This document shows positions 26,944-35,267 of a DNA stretch of 64,000 nucleotides, in pieces. Both the position numbers and the translations under genes were made by a program. Source of the DNA: VKMB-3413 sp041027365 (GTDB lineage Bacteria; Pseudomonadota; Alphaproteobacteria; Rhizobiales; Rhizobiaceae); contig NZ_JBFTEH010000006.1 in the NCBI RefSeq assembly GCF_041027365.1, forward strand, positions 186,001 through 250,000, read 5' to 3'. Numbering within the stretch: position 1 is the stretch's first letter; the number at the start of each line of letters is the position of its first letter. Below the pieces are notes generated by a model. The model saw only the letters and a program-made list of their open reading frames with translations, ran no database searches and had not been told where the DNA came from.

Positions 26944-27224
26944 ACATCGTCTTCCTGCCGCGGACCCGCGCCGACCTCGCCTGGTTTCGGCGGTACTATG
27001 AGCAGGTATTTCCGGACGGCGCGGTCAAGGCTCGCGAGGCGTTCGAAAGGACGATCCGGACGCTCCGGCAACATCCGTTTACCGGACGGCCAGGAGACGA
27101 CGACACACGCGAAATCGTCGTCGGGCGCACGCCGTTCCTGTTCGTCTATGTCGTGCGTCGCGACCGGATCGAGATCATCCGGGTATGGGATCAACGCGCC
27201 GAGCGGTCGCCCGATTGGCCGTAG
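26940..27224 (+). CDS. RelE/ParE-superfamily toxin
   Basis: A 94-aa basic protein of the RelE/ParE fold, opening MNIVFLPRTRADLAWFRRYY and ending with LFVYVVRRDRIEIIRVWDQRAE, a typical last strand pattern. ParE members poison DNA gyrase and RelE members cut mRNA on the ribosome; the sequence looks closer to ParE but the target cannot be settled. It lies between trpB and cutA, inside the tryptophan block. Confidence 0.75.
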   Translation: MNIVFLPRTRADLAWFRRYYEQVFPDGAVKAREAFERTIRTLRQHPFTGRPGDDDTREIVVGRTPFLFVYVVRRDRIEIIRVWDQRAERSPDWP

Positions 27225-27248
27225 ACCACCCTAACTTGGAGCGTCTTC

Positions 27249-27575
27249 GTGACCGACATCGTTGAAATCCACGTCACCTGCCCGACGCTCGACGTCGCGC
27301 GCCAGCTCGCGCGCGCTCTGCTCGACGCCCGCCTCGCCGCCTGCTGCAACATCGCCAGCCAGCCGGTCGACAGCCGCTACCTCTGGAAAGGCGCGGTGGA
27401 GCGGCAGGACGAGTGGCCGCTGACGATCAAGACGCGCGCCGACTTCTTCGACGCCTGCGCCGCCAGGATCCGCGAGATCCACCCCTACGAGACGCCGGCG
27501 ATCTTCGGGTTCAAGGCCGATTTCGTCGACGCGGCGACGGCCGCCTGGATCGCGGAGTGCTGCGCTGCCGGGTGA
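27249..27575 (+). CDS. cutA: CutA1 divalent-ion tolerance protein
   Basis: A 108-aa small trimeric protein of the CutA1 family, related in fold to PII. It has the conserved CPTLDVARQLARALLDARLAACCN segment, SRYLWKG, and HPYETPAIFGF. CutA has been linked to copper tolerance, although its role is unclear. The start is GTG at 27249, 24 bp after the toxin gene. It is not a usual member of the trp block. Confidence 0.9.
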   Translation: MTDIVEIHVTCPTLDVARQLARALLDARLAACCNIASQPVDSRYLWKGAVERQDEWPLTIKTRADFFDACAARIREIHPYETPAIFGFKADFVDAATAAWIAECCAAG

Positions 27576-27795
27576 GGCGCACGGCCCGGCGGCAGCAAGC
27601 GGCCCACAATTCGTGGGAGCGTCCGCGCGGGCCGATCGGCGTCGACCATCCGGTCGGCTGAAGACGAGCCGATCCCCTCGCGCGATCGATGGAGTTCCGT
27701 CCCGCGCCCTTTTCAGCCGCGCCATCCTGTCGTATCCCCGCGGCAGAAATTGCGGCCGCCCCGCAGCGCCTGCGCCGACCATCGAAGGCCCGACC

Positions 27796-28629
27796 ATGAC
27801 CACACGCATCGAAGACCGTTTTCGCGACCTTCAGGCCGAGGGCCGGCCGGCGCTCGTGACATTCGTCATGGCCGGCGATCCCGACCACGCGACGGCGCTC
27901 GACATCGTCAAGGCGCTGCCTGCGGCCGGCGCCGACATCATCGAGCTCGGCATGCCCTTCTCCGATCCGATGGCCGACGGCCCGGCGATCCAGAAGGCCG
28001 GCTTGCGCGCCCTGACGGCCGGCGAGACGCTGCGGAAGACGCTGTCTCTCGTCCGCGACTTCCGGTCCGGCGACGAGAAGACACCGATCATCCTGATGGG
28101 CTACTTCAACCCGATCTACATCTACGGCGTCGAAGCCTTCGTGGCCGATGCGCTGGAAGCCGGCGTCGACGGGCTGATCGTCGTCGACCTGCCGCCGGAG
28201 ATGGACGAGGAACTCTGCCTGCCGGCGCTGAACGCCGGGCTGAACTTCATCCGCCTGGCAACGCCGACGACCGACGACAAGCGCCTGCCGGCGGTCCTGA
28301 AGAACACCTCCGGCTTCGTCTACTACGTCTCGATCACCGGCATCACCGGCGCCGCGGCACCGGATGCCGGGAAGGTCGCCGCCGCCGTCGGCCGGATCAA
28401 GGGCCACACCGACCTGCCGGTCTGCGTCGGCTTCGGCGTGCGGACCGGCGAGCAGGCGCACGAGATTGGCAAGGCGGCGGATGGCGTCGTCGTCGGCTCC
28501 GCCCTCGTCGGCGCGGTGGAGGCCTCTCTCGATGACGGGCGCGCCACCGACCGGACCGTCGCCGCCGTCACCGCGGTCGTTGCCGAGCTTGCCGCAGGCG
28601 TGCGCTCCGCGCGCCTTGCGAAGGCCTGA
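27796..28629 (+). CDS. trpA: Tryptophan synthase alpha subunit
   Basis: A 277-aa TIM-barrel that splits indole-3-glycerol phosphate to indole, passed on to TrpB. Catalytic residues sit in ELGMPFSDPMADGP and in DLPPEMDEE. The last loop, VVGSALVGAVE, binds phosphate. The ATG at 27796 gives MTTRIEDRFRDLQAEGRPALV. About 220 bp separate it from cutA with no further gene. accD follows 48 bp downstream. Confidence 0.95.
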   Translation: MTTRIEDRFRDLQAEGRPALVTFVMAGDPDHATALDIVKALPAAGADIIELGMPFSDPMADGPAIQKAGLRALTAGETLRKTLSLVRDFRSGDEKTPIILMGYFNPIYIYGVEAFVADALEAGVDGLIVVDLPPEMDEELCLPALNAGLNFIRLATPTTDDKRLPAVLKNTSGFVYYVSITGITGAAAPDAGKVAAAVGRIKGHTDLPVCVGFGVRTGEQAHEIGKAADGVVVGSALVGAVEASLDDGRATDRTVAAVTAVVAELAAGVRSARLAKA

Positions 28630-28677
28630 ATGAGAGGCCATGTCCGGCCGAACTGAAGCATTGCCGAGGAAATCGCC

Positions 28678-29613
28678 GTGAACTGGATCACCAACTACGT
28701 CCGCCCGAAGTTCTCCAGCCTGCTCGCCGCGCGGCAGGTGCCGGAGAACCTGTGGATCAAGTGTCCGGAGACCGGCGAGATGGTCTTCCACAAGGACCTC
28801 GAGGCGAACCAGTGGGTGGTGCCCTCCTCCGGCTTCCACATGCGCATCCGCGCCAAGGACCGGCTCGACCATTTCTTCGACGACGGCACCTACGATCTGG
28901 TCGACCTGCCGACGGCGCCGGTCGATCCGCTGAAGTTCCGCGACTCCAAGCGCTATGTCGACCGCCTGAAGGAATATCGCGCCAAGGCCGAGATGGACGA
29001 TGCGGTCATGGTCGCCAAGGGCGCGATCGAGGGCCTGCCGATCGTCGCGACGGTGCAGGACTTCGCCTTCATGGGCGGCTCGCTCGGCATGGCAGCCGGC
29101 GAGGCGATCATCCGCGGCTTCGAGACGGCGATTGCCGAGAAGCGGCCGCTCGTCCTGTTCTCCGCCTCCGGCGGCGCGCGCATGCAGGAGGGCATCCTGT
29201 CGCTGATGCAGCTGCCGCGCACCACCGTCGCGGTGGAGATGCTGAAGGAGGCGGGCCTTCCCTACATCGTCGTCCTGACCAATCCGACCGCCGGCGGCGT
29301 CTCCGCCTCCTATGCGATGCTCGGCGACGTCCACATCGCCGAACCCGGCGCGGTGATCGGTTTCGCCGGGGCCCGCGTCATCGAGCAGACGATCCGCGAG
29401 AAGCTGCCCGACGGCTTCCAGCGCGCCGAATATCTGATGGAGCACGGCATGGTCGACATGGTCGTGCATCGCCATCAGCTGAAGTCGAAGATCGCGACGC
29501 TGCTGAAACTCCTGACCAAGACCCCCGCGGCCGAAGCCGTTCCTGCGGCCGAGCCGGTGCCGGCCGAGGACGCCGTTCTCTCGGCCGAACCCGAGCCGCA
29601 AGCAGCCGAGTGA
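28678..29613 (+). CDS. accD: Acetyl-CoA carboxylase carboxyltransferase beta subunit, zinc-finger-less
   Basis: A 311-aa subunit that, with AccA, transfers the carboxyl group from carboxybiotin to acetyl-CoA in fatty acid synthesis. The crotonase-fold core is clear (SASGGARMQEGILSLMQL, NPTAGGVSASYAMLGD, GFAGARVIEQT). The N-terminal four-Cys zinc finger of the E. coli protein is degenerate: only Cys29 remains and the other positions are Thr/Ser/Gly. This fits the Rhizobiales pattern. The C-terminal tail of about 30 residues is Ala/Glu/Pro-rich. Start is GTG at 28678. Confidence 0.95.
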   Translation: MNWITNYVRPKFSSLLAARQVPENLWIKCPETGEMVFHKDLEANQWVVPSSGFHMRIRAKDRLDHFFDDGTYDLVDLPTAPVDPLKFRDSKRYVDRLKEYRAKAEMDDAVMVAKGAIEGLPIVATVQDFAFMGGSLGMAAGEAIIRGFETAIAEKRPLVLFSASGGARMQEGILSLMQLPRTTVAVEMLKEAGLPYIVVLTNPTAGGVSASYAMLGDVHIAEPGAVIGFAGARVIEQTIREKLPDGFQRAEYLMEHGMVDMVVHRHQLKSKIATLLKLLTKTPAAEAVPAAEPVPAEDAVLSAEPEPQAAE

Positions 29614-29657
29614 CGAGGGGCTTTGCATCCGGCGCCCGGCTGGCGTAACGCAGGGCG

Positions 29658-30992
29658 ATGACCACGACTTCCCTGGCCGCGGCCGAGATCGAGCGCCTGA
29701 TGCAGAAGCATCCCAAGGGCTTCGACCTCTCGCTCGAACGCATCACCCGCCTGCTCGAGGCGCTCGGCGATCCGCATCTGGTTCTGCCGCCGGTGATCCA
29801 TGTCGCCGGGACGAACGGCAAGGGCTCGGTCACCGCCTTCGCCGCGGCGATCCTCGAGGCGGACGGCAAGGGCGTCCACGTCCACACCTCCCCGCATCTC
29901 GTCAACTGGCACGAGCGCTACCGCATGGCTGGAAATGGCCGCCGCGGCGCGCTGGTGGACGATGCGGTGCTGGCCGAGGCCGTGCGGCGCGCCGCCCATG
30001 CCAATGCGGGGCAGCCGATCACCGTCTTCGAGATCCTGACGGCGGTGACCTTTCTCCTCTTCTCCGAACATCCCGCGGACGCGGCGATCGTCGAGGTCGG
30101 CCTCGGCGGGCGCTTCGACGCGACCAACGTCATCCCGCGGCCGGCCGCCAGCGTCATCACCGCGATCTCGCTCGACCATCAGGCCTATCTCGGCGACCGG
30201 GTCGAGCTGATCGCGGCGGAAAAGGGCGGCATCATCAAGCCCGGAGTCCCGCTGGTGATCGGCCAGCAGTCCGAGGAGGTCGCGCTCGAGGTGCTGACGA
30301 CGATGGCGGACCGCGCCGGCGCGCCGCTCCTCGTCTACGGCCAGGACTTCTTCGCCTTCGAGGAGCATGGGCGGCTGGTCTATCAGGACGAGGCGGGCCT
30401 CCTGGACCTGCCGATGCCGCGCCTGCCCGGGCGCCACCAGATCGCCAATGCGGCGACCGCGATCGGGGCGCTGCGCCAGGCCGGCTTCAACCCGAGCGCC
30501 GAGGCGATCGAGGCGGGCATCGCCAGTGTCGAATGGCCGGGGCGGATGCAGCGGATCACCGCCGGTCCGCTCCACCGCATGGCCGTGGACGGCGCCGAAC
30601 TCTGGCTCGATGGCGGCCATAATCCGGGCGCCGGGACCGTCATCGCCGAAACCCTGGCCGATATGGAGGAGCGGGTCTCGCGGCCGCTCTTCCTGATCGT
30701 CGGCATGATCAACACCAAGGATCCGGTCGGCTTCTTCTCGGCCTTTGCGGGGATCGCGCGGCGCGTCTTCACCGTGCCGGTGCACATGTCGGAAGCCGGC
30801 ATCGATCCGGACGAACTCGCCGACGCGGCGATCGCCGCCGGGCTCGACGCCGAACCCTGCGACAGCGTCGAGGAGGCGATCGCGCTCGTCTCGACCAACT
30901 GGCAGGCCGATCCCGCGCCGCGCTTTCTGATCTGCGGCTCGCTCTATCTCGTCGGCGAGGTGCTGCAGCGCAGCGGTATGGCGCCGCGCTGA
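29658..30992 (+). CDS. folC: Folylpolyglutamate/dihydrofolate synthase
   Basis: A 444-aa Mur-ligase-fold enzyme that adds glutamate to dihydropteroate and later to folates. The ATP-binding loop is HVAGTNGKGSVT, the second motif is SLDHQAYLG and GGIIKPG, and WLDGGHNPGA lies in the C-terminal domain. The trpA-accD-folC order is common in Rhizobiales. A tRNA gene on the other strand lies 33 bp downstream. It feeds into the same folate pathway as the pab genes near 54-57 kb. Confidence 0.95.
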   Translation: MTTTSLAAAEIERLMQKHPKGFDLSLERITRLLEALGDPHLVLPPVIHVAGTNGKGSVTAFAAAILEADGKGVHVHTSPHLVNWHERYRMAGNGRRGALVDDAVLAEAVRRAAHANAGQPITVFEILTAVTFLLFSEHPADAAIVEVGLGGRFDATNVIPRPAASVITAISLDHQAYLGDRVELIAAEKGGIIKPGVPLVIGQQSEEVALEVLTTMADRAGAPLLVYGQDFFAFEEHGRLVYQDEAGLLDLPMPRLPGRHQIANAATAIGALRQAGFNPSAEAIEAGIASVEWPGRMQRITAGPLHRMAVDGAELWLDGGHNPGAGTVIAETLADMEERVSRPLFLIVGMINTKDPVGFFSAFAGIARRVFTVPVHMSEAGIDPDELADAAIAAGLDAEPCDSVEEAIALVSTNWQADPAPRFLICGSLYLVGEVLQRSGMAPR

Positions 30993-31025
30993 AGCGCGAC
31001 GGCAGCGGGACAATTTTCCGGGAAA

Positions 31026-31102
31026 TGGTCGGAGCGAGAGGATTCGAACCTCCGACCCCCTGAACCCCATTCAGGTGCGCTACCAGGCTGCGCTACGCTC
31101 CG
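31026..31102 (-). tRNA. tRNA-Pro (anticodon GGG)
   Basis: A 77-nt cloverleaf on the minus strand. The acceptor stem is CGGAGCG/CGCTCCG, the anticodon arm CCTGA-ATGGGGT-TCAGG gives anticodon GGG (codons CCC/CCT), and the T-arm has GGTTCGAATCC. The 3' CCA is encoded. It is convergent with folC. Confidence 0.93.
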
Positions 31103-31502
31103 ACTGGGGAAAGTCCTAGAGAAGGCCGGCTGTCGAAGCAAGAGGCTTTCGCGGGTCGCCGGTGAAGACCCCGCGACGACGGCCGTCATACCGCACCGGT
31201 GGATCTTCCTTGAGGCCCGGCGGGAGACGTAGCGGCCGGCGAGACGAGCCGGAGGTCCTCGCCGCCGCCGGCTGATGCAGGCCCGATGTTCCGCTCGGAA
31301 AGAGAGGTGGCCGGCTCCGCCGGCCCCGCCGCGAAGGCGGCGCCCTGGTTCCGCTGCGGTTTTCAAGGCAAGCGCCGACCCGTCTGGTGCAGAATCGGCG
31401 CGCATGTCGAAACCTCTCGTCGGCTGCCCGGAACCCGTAAGAGTTTCTTCAATCGGCGGATCTATCGTCTTGCGATCGTTCGAGGGGGAGACGACGTCCG
31501 TG
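31103..31502. other. Spacer between tRNA-Pro and the chemoreceptor gene
   Basis: About 400 bp with no convincing gene on either strand; the open frames here are reading through tRNA or GC-rich sequence. It probably holds the promoters of the tRNA (minus) and of the chemoreceptor (plus). I see no repeat or RNA element. Confidence 0.4.
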
Positions 31503-33031
31503 ATGAGACCGTTCGGCAAGCACAAGCGCAGCTATCAGGAACAATTCGCGGACGAGGTTCTGCGGGTGTCGCCGGATGCCTATTACGTCATCCAGGACGG
31601 GACGATCCGCGACTGCAACCCCGCGACCGAGCGCTTCCTGCGCGGCGAGCGTTCGCAGATCGTCGGCCTGTCGCCGGACGCGATCGCGCCGGAGTTCCAG
31701 TCCTGTGGCTCGAAAAGCGCCGAGAGGGGGAAGGGGCACGTCCAGAACGCGCTGAAGAACGGCACCGAGCGCTTCGAGTGGACGGTGAAGCGCCTCGACG
31801 GAACCACCTTCCCCGGCTTCGTCACCATGATCTCGGCCGAGATCGAGGGCCGGCAGGCGATCCTGGTCTTTCTGGTCGACATGACGATCATGGTGGAGCT
31901 GCGCGAACAGCAGGCGAAGACGCAGGCGGCCGAGGCCGAACTCGCCGAGGCGCGTGGCCGCGCGATGGAGACGCTGGCAGGCGCGCTGGCGAAGATCGCC
32001 GACGGCGATCTCGGCGTCCGGCTGTCGGGACGCCTGCCCGAGGCCTTCGCGAAGATCGGAACGGACTTCGATACCGCCGTCGGATCGCTCGCCGAGGCGA
32101 TGTCGGATGTCGCGGCAACGGTCCAGACGGTGGAACGCGCGACCGACGAGATCGCCGGTTCCGCAAACGACCTGTCGCACCGCACGGAGACCCAGGCGGC
32201 GAGCCTGGAGGAGACGGTGGCCTCGCTCGGCGAGGTGACGCGGGCGGTGAACCAGACGGCGGAGGGCGCCGGCCAGGCCCGCAAGGTCGCCACCTCGGCG
32301 CGGCAGAAGGCGGAAAAGGGCGGCGCCATCGTCGCCCGTGCCGTCGACGCGATGAGCCGGATCGAGGCCTCGTCGGAGAAGATCAGCCAGATCATCTCGG
32401 TGATCGACGAGATCGCCTTCCAGACCAACCTTTTGGCGCTGAACGCCGGCGTCGAGGCGGCGCGCGCCGGCGAGGCCGGCAAGGGCTTTGCGGTCGTCGC
32501 GCAGGAGGTCCGCGGCCTCGCCCAGCGCTCCGCCGAAGCGGCCAAGGAGATCAAGGCGCTGATCCAGACGTCGAGCGAGGAGGTGCAGAGCGGCGTCGAT
32601 CTCGTCACAGCGTCCGGCAAGTCGCTGGAGGAGATCGTCGAGGAGGTCTCGACCATGACGGCGGCGATTGCCAAGATCGCCGATTCGGCCAACGAGCAGG
32701 CGGTGAGCCTGCGCGAGGTCTCGAGCGCGGCCGACCAGATGGACAAGCTCACCCAGCAGAATGCCGCCCTGGTGGAAGAGACGACCGCGGCGGCGCAGGC
32801 TCTCGCCGGCGACGCCCGGCGGCTCGGCCAGATCGTCGAACGTTTCAGGGTGTCCGACGAAGCTGCGGCGCAAGCGGCAAGCGTCCCGGGGGGGNGACCG
32901 CGGCGGCGCAGGCTCTCGCCGGCGACGCCCGGCGGCTCGGCCAGATCGTCGAACGTTTCAGGGTGTCCGACGAAGCTGCGGCGCAAGCGGCAAGCGTCCC
33001 GGCGCGGCGGGATTATCGCCGCGCCGCCTGA
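31503..33031 (+). CDS. Soluble PAS-domain methyl-accepting chemotaxis protein (frame broken by assembly artefact)
   Basis: The protein has an N-terminal PAS domain (residues about 18-130), a HAMP-like segment (about 155-195) and the MCP signalling hairpin with the tip QTNLLALNAGVEAARAGEAGKGFAVVA. It has no transmembrane helix, so it is a cytosolic receptor, probably sensing redox or a small ligand. At 32783-33002 an identical 107-bp segment occurs twice around a single N, and the 113-bp offset shifts the frame. With one copy removed the frame runs to the TGA at 33029-33031 and gives a 471-aa protein ending PARRDYRRAA. The start codon at 31503 follows GGGGGAG; GTG at 31500 is an alternative. 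Confidence 0.8.
32783..33002. repeat. 107-bp tandem duplication around a single N (assembly join)
   Basis: Positions 32783-32889 and 32896-33002 are identical. They are separated by GGGGG and one N (32895). The duplicated sequence ends the chemoreceptor gene. A single N between unmerged overlapping ends is typical of a scaffolding step, not of biology. The real sequence most likely has one copy. Confidence 0.9.
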
Positions 33032-33364
33032 CGCAAAGGCAGTCACCCCACGAATCCTGCCGGGAAGAAGCCGAACCGGGCCTCCCGGCAGGAGAGCGCA
33101 ATCCCATCGCTCGCAGCGGGAATGGCGGATTGGCCGCGTCCCGCTGAAACTGCGCATTCTGGCCGCAGCGGCTGGGCCGCATGACGAGAAGCTTCGCGCG
33201 AGGGCCGGCCGCACCGCTGCCAGACGTGCCGGCGATTTGTCCTCGCCCGGATCCGGCCGAGAACCGCCGGATCGCCGCAGAAAAGCTTGCCCCTGCCGGA
33301 ACTTCGCTCGCAGCCGCGGGTTAGCCACGACCGCCCATCGTGGCAGGCCGCGCGGAAGAGCTTC
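33032..33364. other. Spacer after the chemoreceptor with one hairpin
   Basis: About 330 bp without a convincing gene. CCTGCCGGGA (33056-33065) pairs perfectly with TCCCGGCAGG (33083-33092) around a 17-nt loop, 25 bp after the chemoreceptor stop. No T-run follows, so it may be a Rho-dependent or stabilising hairpin. The rest is likely the promoter of the DUF2231 gene. Confidence 0.4.
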
Positions 33365-33826
33365 ATGAGTTACTACGACAATCCCCGGTCGACGGCGAGC
33401 CTCGTCGGCCATCCCATCCATCCCATGCTGGTGCCCTTCCCGATCGTCTGCTTCATCGGCGCGCTCGCGACCGATATCGCATACTGGCAGACGGCCGACA
33501 TGATGTGGACCAACTTCTCCGCCTGGCTCCTGACCGTCGGCATCGGCTTCGGCGTCCTCGCCGCCATCGTCGGCCTGATCGACTTCATCGGCAGCCGCCG
33601 CGTGCGCGACCTCGGCGCGGCCTGGATGCATGCCGGCGGCAATGTCGTCGTCCTCGTGCTCGCGATCTTCAACGATTTCGTCCACAGCCGCGACGCCTGG
33701 ACGTCGGTGGTCCCGACCGGGCTGATCCTGTCGGCCGTGACCGTCCTCGTCCTCCTGTTCACAGGCTGGATGGGCTGGGCGATGGTCTATCGCCACCGGG
33801 TGGGAGTGTCGAACAATGCGCTCTGA
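33365..33826 (+). CDS. DUF2231 family membrane protein
   Basis: A 153-aa protein with four predicted membrane helices (about residues 17-42, 52-75, 86-105, 113-140). The opening GHPIHPMLVPFPI is the DUF2231 signature. Family members are small membrane proteins, sometimes linked to cytochromes or quinoproteins, function unknown. It overlaps the next gene, a sugar dehydrogenase, by 11 bp, so the two are probably translated together; it could anchor or deliver electrons for that enzyme (inference). Confidence 0.8.
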   Translation: MSYYDNPRSTASLVGHPIHPMLVPFPIVCFIGALATDIAYWQTADMMWTNFSAWLLTVGIGFGVLAAIVGLIDFIGSRRVRDLGAAWMHAGGNVVVLVLAIFNDFVHSRDAWTSVVPTGLILSAVTVLVLLFTGWMGWAMVYRHRVGVSNNAL

Positions 33827-35201
33827 TCCGACTGAAAAGGCAGCGAACTCCGTCAGGCGCCGCGTCGCGGCTCTCGCCGTCGCCGGCGTCGCCGCGGTCG
33901 TGCTCACCGGCGCCAGCGACGGCCAGTTCGACGTCTCCTCGCAGATCGGGCCGAACCCGAAGCTGCCCGAGCCGCACCAATACCTGCTCCCGCCGATGCA
34001 TCTCGCGCCGGTGGTCGGCTGGAAGAAGGGCGAGACGCCGAGCGTGCCCGCCGGGCTGAAGATCTCGGCGCTCGCCACGGGGCTGCAGCATCCGCGCACG
34101 GTCTACGTGCTGCCGAACGGCGACGTGCTGATCGTCCAGTCGAAGGGTCCGAACGTCGAGCCGATCGAGCGGCCGAAGGACCTGATCATGGGCTGGGTGG
34201 AATCCTTCGTGACCTCCAGCGGCGGCAGCGGCGGATCGCAGGGCAAGAGCAACCGCATCACGCTGGTGCGCGAGGGCGCCGACGGGCAGCCGGCGCAGCA
34301 GAGCCTCTTCCTCGACAATCTCAACTCGCCCTTCGGCGTCGCGCTCGTCGGCAACGACCTCTACGTCGCCGATACCGACGCGATCATGCACTACACCTAC
34401 CACACGGGCGACACCAAGATCACCGGACCGGGCACTGTGCTGACGCCGCTGCCGGGCGGGCCGATCGACCATCACTGGACGAAGAGCCTCGTCGCGAGCC
34501 CCGACGGCTCGAAGCTCTATGTCGGCGTCGGCTCGAACTCCAACATCACCGAGAACGGCATCGAGGCGGAAAAGAACCGCGCGGCGATCTGGGAGGTCGA
34601 CCGGCAGACCGGCGCCCACCGGATCTTCGCCAGCGGCCTGCGCAATCCGAACGGCCTCTCGATCCAGCCGCAGACCAAGGCCCTCTGGGCCGTCGTCAAC
34701 GAGCGCGACGAGCTCGGCCCCGACCTCGTCCCGGATTACCTGACCTCGGTGAAGGACGGCGCCTTCTACGGCTGGCCCTACAGCTATTACGGCCAGCACG
34801 TCGATCCGCGCGTGATGCCGCAGCGCCCGGACCTCGTCGCCAAAGCGATCCCGCCGGACTACGCGCTGTCCTCGCATGTCGCACCGCTCGGCCTCGCCTT
34901 CTCGACCGGCACGAGCCTGCCGCAGAAGTATCAGGGCGGCGCCTTCGTCGGCGAGCACGGCAGCTGGGACCGCGACCGGTTCAACGGCTATAAGGTGGTC
35001 TATGTGCCCTTCACCAACGGCCAGCCGAGCGGCAAGGCCGAGGATGTCGTGACCGGCTTCCTCGACGGCAAGGGCAATGCGCGTGGCCGTCCCGTCGGCG
35101 TCGCCATCGACAAGTCCGGCGCCCTCCTCATCGCCGACGACGTCGGCAATACGGTGTGGCGGGTCACGAGCGACGGCGGCCAGAGCGCGCCGAGCCAGTA
35201 G
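33816..35201 (+). CDS. PQQ-dependent sugar dehydrogenase / L-sorbosone dehydrogenase-like
   Basis: A 461-aa protein with an N-terminal hydrophobic segment (residues about 17-33) that is either a signal peptide or an anchor, followed by a six-bladed beta-propeller of the soluble glucose/sorbosone dehydrogenase family. Typical blocks are TGLQHPRTVYVLPNGDVLI, FASGLRNPNGLSI, NERDELGPDLVPDY, and GEHGSWDRDRFNGYKV. Such enzymes oxidise aldoses or sorbosone using PQQ with calcium in the periplasm. The paired DUF2231 gene upstream overlaps it by 11 bp. Confidence 0.8.
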   Translation: MRSDPTEKAANSVRRRVAALAVAGVAAVVLTGASDGQFDVSSQIGPNPKLPEPHQYLLPPMHLAPVVGWKKGETPSVPAGLKISALATGLQHPRTVYVLPNGDVLIVQSKGPNVEPIERPKDLIMGWVESFVTSSGGSGGSQGKSNRITLVREGADGQPAQQSLFLDNLNSPFGVALVGNDLYVADTDAIMHYTYHTGDTKITGPGTVLTPLPGGPIDHHWTKSLVASPDGSKLYVGVGSNSNITENGIEAEKNRAAIWEVDRQTGAHRIFASGLRNPNGLSIQPQTKALWAVVNERDELGPDLVPDYLTSVKDGAFYGWPYSYYGQHVDPRVMPQRPDLVAKAIPPDYALSSHVAPLGLAFSTGTSLPQKYQGGAFVGEHGSWDRDRFNGYKVVYVPFTNGQPSGKAEDVVTGFLDGKGNARGRPVGVAIDKSGALLIADDVGNTVWRVTSDGGQSAPSQ

Positions 35202-35267
35202 GGCCCGGCGCACGCTCCGGCCGCCGCATTCGCGTCAGTTGGCGGGTCGGGAACAGACCCCGGAGAA

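Noticed and set aside
26662..27224. A mobile element carrying the toxin-antitoxin genes
   Set aside because: No transposase, integrase, terminal repeats or target duplication are visible around them.
32783..33002. A real frameshift or gene duplication in the chemoreceptor gene
   Set aside because: The copies are identical and flank a single N; collapsing them restores the frame, so an assembly join is far more likely.
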